Positions 7,701 to 10,842 of a stretch of 10,842 nucleotides of DNA are shown piece after piece (position 1 is the stretch's first letter; each line of letters opens with the position of its first letter). The stretch is from CAYNEI01 sp964396185 (GTDB lineage: Archaea > Thermoplasmatota > SW-10-69-26), in the NCBI GenBank assembly GCA_964396185.1, contig CAYNEI010000073.1, positions 1 to 10,842 of the forward strand, given 5' to 3'. A program made the translations under genes and the position numbers. The notes below the pieces were generated by a model. That model was not told where the DNA came from. It made no database searches and saw nothing but the letters and a program-made list of their open reading frames with translations.

Positions 7701-8610
7701 GTACGATGTGGGCACGAGCCGGCTGGACGTCCCATCAGGCGTCACCCTTCTCGGCTCCGGCGCCCAGGCCACCGTCATCACCGGTCAACCACATGCCGAC
7801 CCAGCGGGCACCGTGGTGGCCCTAGGGGAGGACGCCACGGTCCGCCACCTACGCATCGAGAACACCGACCTCTCCGCGGCCGGCGGGATCTACGTCGCCG
7901 GTCCAGACGCGGTGATCGAGGACGTGACCATCGAGGTCGGGCCCAGCGACGAAGCGGTGGGCATCCACGTAGACACCATCTCGGAAGAGGCGCTCATCCG
8001 CGACGTGACCATCTTGGCTCGTGGAGGGACCAACGCAGCGGCCATCCGGGCTGGGGCCAACGTGGTCCAGATCGACCGCGTCCACGGCCAAGCCAGGGAG
8101 GCGAGCTCGAATTTCGGGCTCGAGCTGTTCCAGGGCAGCGTGGAGATCTCTGGATCCACCTTCGAGACCCTCGACGGACCAGGCTGGGGGCTGCGAGCAG
8201 AGGACTTCACCTCGGTCATCTCCCAAGACAGCACGTTCTCAGCCACCAACGCGTTTGGGGGAGGCACGAGAACGGGCGTGGACACCAGGGGGGATCTCGA
8301 CCTCCGGCACTCCACCGTCCATGGCGATTTCCAAGGGGTGAAGGCGGACTTCGGCTCCGTGGTCAGCGTTCTCGGCGGACAGATCAGCTCCAACAATGAT
8401 GCCGTGCGTACCAGCGGCGGAACAGTCCGCGTCGACGGCGCCCACCTCGACGGAGGAGTTACCCTCGAAGATGGCCACACGTTCATCGGTGGATCCCGGA
8501 TCGACGGGACCGTATCGAACTTCGCCGGCCCGACGAGGCTGCGGTGCGTGACCAGCTACGACCTCGACTACCAGGAGCTCGACAACGCCTGCCAACCGCT
8601 CTCGCCCTAG
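4726..8610 (+). CDS. large secreted multi-repeat protein: Cys-rich head, decapeptide array, cysteine-hairpin shaft, beta-helix
   Basis: 1294 residues from GTG 4726, chosen for its Shine-Dalgarno and because residues 1-21 then form a clean Sec signal (MRVSIVLILALSMITP..., cleavage after VLSA). Order of parts: six cysteines at 56-83; a cysteine pair about 149-156; a C-x16-C hairpin at 166-183; 18 in-phase decapeptides at 190-369 (type GAVTTDKIAS); fourteen more cysteine hairpins at 371-942, joined by DTTYxAGxGLxLxGTxFS linkers; a right-handed beta-helix at about 947-1271; and a last C-x14-C pair at 1274-1289. All 40 cysteines fall into even groups. There is no C-terminal membrane segment, lipobox or sorting motif, so attachment is unclear. 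Similar modules occur in bacterial and phage-fibre-like proteins. A fibre, adhesin or sheath role is inferred; no catalytic site is recognised and there are no phage genes nearby. Confidence 0.9.
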   Translation: MRVSIVLILALSMITPAVLSASEGAPGGVVAIESPRLDTRGSDLEEPAADPTEICEPGVLCFKAEECDDLQFCLDFCIEGVGCGAFETGIKYPRGAGVFDPWLDVQGDEIVGPLTLNGTELVFQGVENETIVLSLASEGGLAIDGTTVCVQGDAACIGTPLSPVDCPPGEQVGTILSDGTATCDGEVAPGAVTTATIAGGAVTTDKIASGAVTDGELGTGAVSTIKIADFAVTTDKLADAAVTHPRLAPDAVDSSKIRDGSVGADELGPSAVTQPKIATGAVTSSKVLDGSLDGVDLADGAVVTGNLAVGAVTSAKVLDGSLESVDLADGAVATSKLAVGAVTSDRLASGSVGSIQLADGAVTTAKIGVDCAAGKVLEHTGTGWSCGEDDDTTYDGADFALSGQACASGEQVVGVTSGGLVVCATDATGQDTDTLGALACTSEEIARFDGSDWLCGIDQDTTYSGADFALSGQGCASGQLVSGIDASGNIACVTDQNTDTNTDTLGELSCSSSQVAKFDGAAWVCSEDADTDTTYTAGTGLALAGTMFSADTSAVQARVSSTCTSGSSIRAIDINGAVTCESDDGITSEVDPTVNDLGKTSFSCTSGQVAKFDGTAWTCAEDVDTDTDTTYTAGDALTLSGTQFSLAPCASGKVLKHDGTTWTCAEDVDTDTDTTYSAGDGLVLSGTEFALTPCTADKVLKHDGTTWTCADDVDTDTDTTYTAGDGLVLSGTEFALTGCAADEILRVLTGTAWGCSTDQDTTYTAGSGLALSGTTFSADTSAVQARVSDTCASGSSIRAIDINGAVTCESDDGITSETDPTVNDLGKTSLSCTSGQVAKFDGAAWTCAEDVDTDTTYDAGFGLALAGTIFEVDAADTQLRVSGTCASGSSIRAIGQDGTVTCESDDGITSETDPTVNALAKATLGCFDGEIAKNAGGTSWLCAEDEGLVLATTTVVSPTGDASVDGSALLNAMASQPGLASDPRVVLAEPGTYDVGTSRLDVPSGVTLLGSGAQATVITGQPHADPAGTVVALGEDATVRHLRIENTDLSAAGGIYVAGPDAVIEDVTIEVGPSDEAVGIHVDTISEEALIRDVTILARGGTNAAAIRAGANVVQIDRVHGQAREASSNFGLELFQGSVEISGSTFETLDGPGWGLRAEDFTSVISQDSTFSATNAFGGGTRTGVDTRGDLDLRHSTVHGDFQGVKADFGSVVSVLGGQISSNNDAVRTSGGTVRVDGAHLDGGVTLEDGHTFIGGSRIDGTVSNFAGPTRLRCVTSYDLDYQELDNACQPLSP
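5293..5832 (+). repeat. 18 x 30-bp in-frame decapeptide array
   Basis: Eighteen consecutive ten-residue units with no insertion or deletion, consensus G-A-V-T-[ST]-x-[KD]-[IL]-A-[DS]; examples are GAVTTDKIAS, DAVDSSKIRD and GAVATSKLAV. Small or hydrophobic residues recur at positions 2, 3 and 8. Such period-ten repeats are known from fibre-like bacterial and phage proteins and probably form a regular beta-rich shaft. Units have drifted in sequence, yet the length is exactly kept, which implies structural constraint. Confidence 0.9.
5563..5742 (+). repeat. 90-bp higher-order tandem duplication inside the decapeptide array
   Basis: Three successive decapeptides (GAVTSSKVLD, GSLDGVDLAD, GAVVTGNLAV) at 5563-5652 are followed by a close copy (GAVTSAKVLD, GSLESVDLAD, GAVATSKLAV) at 5653-5742. 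This shows the array has grown by units of three, more recently than its other parts diverged. Confidence 0.8.
5836..7551 (+). repeat. array of fourteen cysteine hairpins of two types
   Basis: Every cysteine in this stretch belongs to a pair 14-16 residues apart. W type: C-x14/15-C ending W-x-C, for example CTSGQVAKFDGTAWTC. G type: C-x16-C ending in a G-x-[VI]-x-C-like strand, for example CASGSSIRAIDINGAVTC. First cysteines are encoded at 5836, 5941, 6043, 6148, 6253, 6412, 6535, 6670, 6805, 6940, 7096, 7219, 7378 and 7501. A fifteenth hairpin (G type) lies before the decapeptide array at 5221-5274. The types run G | W G W G W G W W W W G W G W, where the bar marks the decapeptide array. The pairs are probably disulfide staples across beta hairpins. 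Confidence 0.85.
6343..7563 (+). repeat. long direct repeats encoding a G+W hairpin super-unit
   Basis: The segment 6343-6597 recurs at 7027-7281 (offset 684 nt) with very similar DNA, for example the shared run of codons for FSADTSAVQAR and SSIRAIDINGAVTCESDDGI. A third, more diverged copy starts at 7309 (offset 282 nt, 94 residues) and runs to about 7563. The 135-bp tandem copies lie between the first two. The super-unit is linker, G hairpin, ESDDGITSExDPTVNxL spacer, W hairpin. Confidence 0.85.
6583..6990 (+). repeat. three tandem copies of a 135-bp unit (last 138 bp)
   Basis: Copies at 6583-6717, 6718-6852 and 6853-6990 each encode a DVDTDTDTTY linker, a GLxLSGTxF strand and one W-type hairpin. 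The 45 nt at 6756-6800 are identical to 6891-6935, and the 27 nt at 6681-6707 to 6816-6842, including third codon positions. This indicates recent duplication or ongoing gene conversion. The third copy diverges in its second half. Confidence 0.9.
7564..8541 (+). other. region encoding the right-handed beta-helix domain
   Basis: Residues about 947-1271 have no cysteine. They begin with VVSPTGDASVDGSALLNAM, then an EPGTYDVG and VPSGVTLLGSGAQATVITG pattern typical of the entry to pectin-lyase-like folds. Roughly 20-25-residue rungs follow (VRHLRIENTDL, IEDVTIEV, LIRDVTILARG, VEISGSTFETL, LRHSTVHG). I see no clear lyase active-site cluster, so binding or structure is more likely than catalysis. 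Confidence 0.7.
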
Positions 8611-8629
8611 GCCCCACCGGTCTCGCAAC

Positions 8630-8637
8630 ACTCAAAA
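8630..8637 (+). promoter_or_regulatory. TATA-like box for asnS, leaderless spacing
   Basis: ACTCAAAA, with the A run 8634-8637 centred 26 nt before the ATG at 8661, inside the 50-nt gap after the repeat-protein stop. No Shine-Dalgarno precedes the ATG. This suggests an independent, leaderless asnS transcript rather than readthrough. Confidence 0.5.
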
Positions 8638-8660
8638 GCGCCTCCCCCCTTGCCGCGCCG

Positions 8661-9962
8661 ATGGCCCAGGCACCCATCGTCCACGTCGAGGAGATCCTCG
8701 CAGGCGACCACACCGGCGAGACCGTCACCGTGCGCGGCTGGGTGCACCGCCAGCGCTCCACAGGAGGCATCGCCTTCGTGGTCGTGCGCGACGGCACGGG
8801 TGTCATCCAGTGCACGATCAAGGCCAACAACGTGTCCGAGGAGGCCTTCGAGGCCAGCACCCAGACGCGCATGGAGGCCTCGGTGATCGTCACGGGCGAG
8901 ATCGCCCAGGACGACCGCGCCCCCGGCGGCTACGAGCTCAAGGCCACGGATTTCACCGAGGTCGGCCCCAGCCCGGACGTCCCGCTCTACGAGGACATGG
9001 GGATCGAGCACGAGCTCGACCACCGCCACCTCTGGCTTCGCAGCCAGAAGCTCACCGCCGTGGCCAAGGTCCGCGCCGTCGCCGTTCGGGCCATGGAGGA
9101 CTGGTTCGAGGCCAACGGCTTCACCCAGGTCTGGCCCAGCATCCTCACCCAGAGCGCGGCCGAAGGCGGTGCCACCGTCTTCGAGGTCGAGTACTTCGGC
9201 GAACCCGCCTACCTGACCCAGTCCAGCCAGATGTACCTGGAGGCCCTCTGCTTCAGCCTGGAGCGCGTCTGGTGTCTCGCACCCAGCTTCCGGGCCGAGA
9301 AGAGCCGCACGCCCAAGCACCTCACCGAGTACTGGCACCTGGAGGCCGAGCAGGCCTGGTGTGACCACGAACAGAACCTGGAGATCCAGGAGGCCCTGGT
9401 GGCTGATGCCTGCCAGGCTGTGGCCGAGCAGTGCACCGACGAGCTCGAGATCCTCGAGCGCGACCCGGAGCGCCTGGCCAGTGTTCAAGCCCCCTTCGAG
9501 CGCATCCACTACGACGAGGCCATCGAGCTCCTGGCCGACCAGGGCCACGAGATCAGCTGGGGGGATGACTTCGGCGCGCCCCACGAGCGCGCCCTCTCTG
9601 AGCACTTCGACGGGTTCGTCTTCGTCACCCACTTCCCGGCCAAGATCAAGGCGTTCTACATGGCGCTGGACGACGATGGGGTCCATGCCAAGTGCGGGGA
9701 TCTCATCGCGCCGGAGGGCTACGGTGAGCTCATCGGTGGCAGCGAGCGCAGCACGGACTTGGCGCTCATCGAGAAACGCCTGGCCGAGGACGACGCCAAC
9801 CTGGACGACTACCAGTGGTTCTTGGACCTGCGCCGCTACGGCTCGGTTCCCCACAGCGGGTTCGGGCTGGGCCTGGAGCGCTTCGTCATGTTCCTGTGCG
9901 GGCTCGACCACATCCGGGACGCGGTGCCCTTCCCGCGCACGCCGAACCGGATCCGGCCTTGA
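8661..9962 (+). CDS. asnS: asparaginyl-tRNA synthetase (class IIb)
   Basis: Charges tRNA-Asn with asparagine in the cytoplasm. 433 residues from ATG 8661; the longer open frame upstream runs back into the end of the preceding gene and is not needed. An N-terminal OB-fold anticodon-binding domain spans about 20-105 (TVTVRGWVHRQRSTGGIAFV). Class II motif 1 is near 149-163 (FEANGFTQVWPSILT), then SSQMYLEA at 188-195, motif 2 at 210-230 (FRAEKSRTPKHL...EYWHLEAE), and motif 3 at 400-408 (GFGLGLERF) followed by IRDAVPFPRTPNR. The HSGFGLGLERF and FPRTPNR endings favour AsnRS over archaeal AspRS. The intact OB fold argues against the asparagine-synthetase paralogue derived from AsnRS. Its presence means tRNA-Asn can be charged directly rather than only by transamidation. 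All motifs are intact. Confidence 0.95.
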   Translation: MAQAPIVHVEEILAGDHTGETVTVRGWVHRQRSTGGIAFVVVRDGTGVIQCTIKANNVSEEAFEASTQTRMEASVIVTGEIAQDDRAPGGYELKATDFTEVGPSPDVPLYEDMGIEHELDHRHLWLRSQKLTAVAKVRAVAVRAMEDWFEANGFTQVWPSILTQSAAEGGATVFEVEYFGEPAYLTQSSQMYLEALCFSLERVWCLAPSFRAEKSRTPKHLTEYWHLEAEQAWCDHEQNLEIQEALVADACQAVAEQCTDELEILERDPERLASVQAPFERIHYDEAIELLADQGHEISWGDDFGAPHERALSEHFDGFVFVTHFPAKIKAFYMALDDDGVHAKCGDLIAPEGYGELIGGSERSTDLALIEKRLAEDDANLDDYQWFLDLRRYGSVPHSGFGLGLERFVMFLCGLDHIRDAVPFPRTPNRIRP

Positions 9963-9994
9963 GGGAGCCGCCCGCGTGATTTGGGAAGAGCCAA

Positions 9995-10842
9995 GTGGCG
10001 CGGGCTCGGTTGTTGGGCGTGCTTCCAGAGCGGGCTTGGCTCGTCGTGCTCCTTGCCTGCTCGTTGCTCGTGGTGGCAACGCCGGTCTCGTCGGCTCGCT
10101 CGTGCACGGAGGACTGGCCTACGTTCCGCGGTGACGACCAGCGCACTGGCGCGTGTGGGGATGTGGCTGGGCCTGGGACGGGTGAGGTGATCTGGCGGTT
10201 GACCACCAAGGGGCTCAACATGCCAGGTTCACCGGCCGTGGTGGATGGTACCGTGTACTTCGCGGCCGATCAGTACGTGTACGCTGTGAACGCGTTGAAC
10301 GGGAGCGTGCGGTGGACGTACGAGACCGGCGCAGGCATCGCATCGAGCCCGGCCGTGGTGGGCGAGACCGTGTACATCGGGTCCGGGGACGGATACGTGT
10401 ACGCGCTCGACGCGCACAGCGGAGAGCTCGTGTGGCGCTACAAGGATGAGGAGGCGGTCAGCTCGCCGCCGACGATCGCGGAGGGGACCGTGTACTTCGG
10501 CTCAAGATCCGGGGCGATCGTGGCGGTGGACGCGACGACCGGAGAGCAAATCTGGCGCACCCAGACACGCAACCCTGTCACCGCTTCCCCGCTGGTGGCC
10601 AACGGGACCGTTCACGTCGGCACGAGGGGGAACGATGGGGTCGCCTACGCCCTGGAGGCCGGGACCGGTGAGGTGGTGTGGACCCGCGAGATGGAGGACC
10701 CCATGCTGGCTGGCCCTGCTCTGGCCGATGGGACCCTTTACATCCTCACGCTGCGAGGGCGCATGGAGGCCTTGGATCCAGGGACGGGCATCCCCGAGTG
10801 GGTCCGAGAGCTCCCAACCGGTAACCAGGGTAACATGCCGGT
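9995..10842 (+). CDS. secreted PQQ-like beta-propeller repeat protein (3' truncated by window edge)
   Basis: Open to the window end, 282 codons visible. From GTG 9995 the N-terminus is basic (MARAR), then hydrophobic (WLVVLLACSLLVVATP), with a probable Sec cleavage after VSSA, so it is exported. An L-L-A-C within the hydrophobic stretch resembles a lipobox, but the hydrophobic run continues past it. The mature protein opens with WPTFRGDDQRTG, common at the start of PQQ-like propellers. About five blades of roughly 40 residues follow, each with strands like SPAVVDGTVYFAA, a YVYALDA-type strand and G-E-[LV]-V-W-type closure (GEVIW, GSVRW, GELVW, GEQIW, GEVVW). The repeat family includes both quinone enzymes and BamB-like scaffolds; no catalytic residues are assigned. 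An in-frame TGA at 9977-9979 limits upstream starts; TTG 10010 and GTG 10019 are alternatives. It starts 32 nt after asnS. Confidence 0.85.
   Translation, partial: MARARLLGVLPERAWLVVLLACSLLVVATPVSSARSCTEDWPTFRGDDQRTGACGDVAGPGTGEVIWRLTTKGLNMPGSPAVVDGTVYFAADQYVYAVNALNGSVRWTYETGAGIASSPAVVGETVYIGSGDGYVYALDAHSGELVWRYKDEEAVSSPPTIAEGTVYFGSRSGAIVAVDATTGEQIWRTQTRNPVTASPLVANGTVHVGTRGNDGVAYALEAGTGEVVWTREMEDPMLAGPALADGTLYILTLRGRMEALDPGTGIPEWVRELPTGNQGNMP

Noticed and set aside
4726..8610. Tail-fibre-like protein as evidence of a prophage
   Set aside because: Neighbouring genes are housekeeping (asnS, isoprenoid enzymes). The protein has a Sec signal, and no phage structural, integrase or lysis genes are present.
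8607..10079. 490-codon minus-strand open frame antisense to asnS
   Set aside because: asnS has all class II synthetase motifs on the plus strand. The antisense translation is Leu/Gly/Ala/Glu-rich without recognisable domains and also crosses the next gene's signal peptide.

Overview
The window looks like chromosomal DNA from a GC-rich archaeon, most likely of the Thermoplasmatota (an inference, not a placement). It holds an archaeal isoprenoid cluster with isopentenyl phosphate kinase, and an archaeal-type asparaginyl-tRNA synthetase. Several genes have a TATA-like box centred about 26-27 nt before the start codon and no Shine-Dalgarno, the layout of leaderless archaeal transcripts. One lipoprotein carries many N-glycosylation sequons. 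GC is about two thirds by eye. I see no phage, transposon, CRISPR, rRNA or tRNA genes.

Layout. 1-165 (+): C-terminal end of an unrecognised protein. 187-1407 (-): secreted lipoprotein with an internal duplication. 1475-4567 (-): type 2 IPP isomerase, isopentenyl phosphate kinase and mevalonate kinase, transcribed in the order mevalonate kinase, IPK, isomerase. 4568-4725: divergent promoter region. 4726-8610 (+): a 1294-residue secreted repeat protein. 8661-9962 (+): asnS. 9995 to the end (+): secreted PQQ-like beta-propeller protein, open at the window edge.

The three isoprenoid enzymes phosphorylate mevalonate, phosphorylate isopentenyl phosphate to IPP, and interconvert IPP and DMAPP. The enzymes between mevalonate phosphate and isopentenyl phosphate are not here, so one of the archaeal IPK-dependent routes is implied and is completed elsewhere. 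The isomerase overlaps IPK by 4 nt (TTGA) and is probably translationally coupled to it.

The most unusual object is the 4726-8610 protein. In order it has a signal peptide, a six-cysteine head, an 18-copy uninterrupted decapeptide array, a long run of disulfide-sized cysteine hairpins of two alternating types, a right-handed beta-helix, and a final cysteine pair. All 40 cysteines can be grouped evenly, and no membrane anchor is visible. Near-identical DNA repeats inside it suggest recent internal expansion. The modules resemble bacterial and phage-fibre-like proteins, so an extracellular fibre or adhesin is a reasonable but unproven reading.
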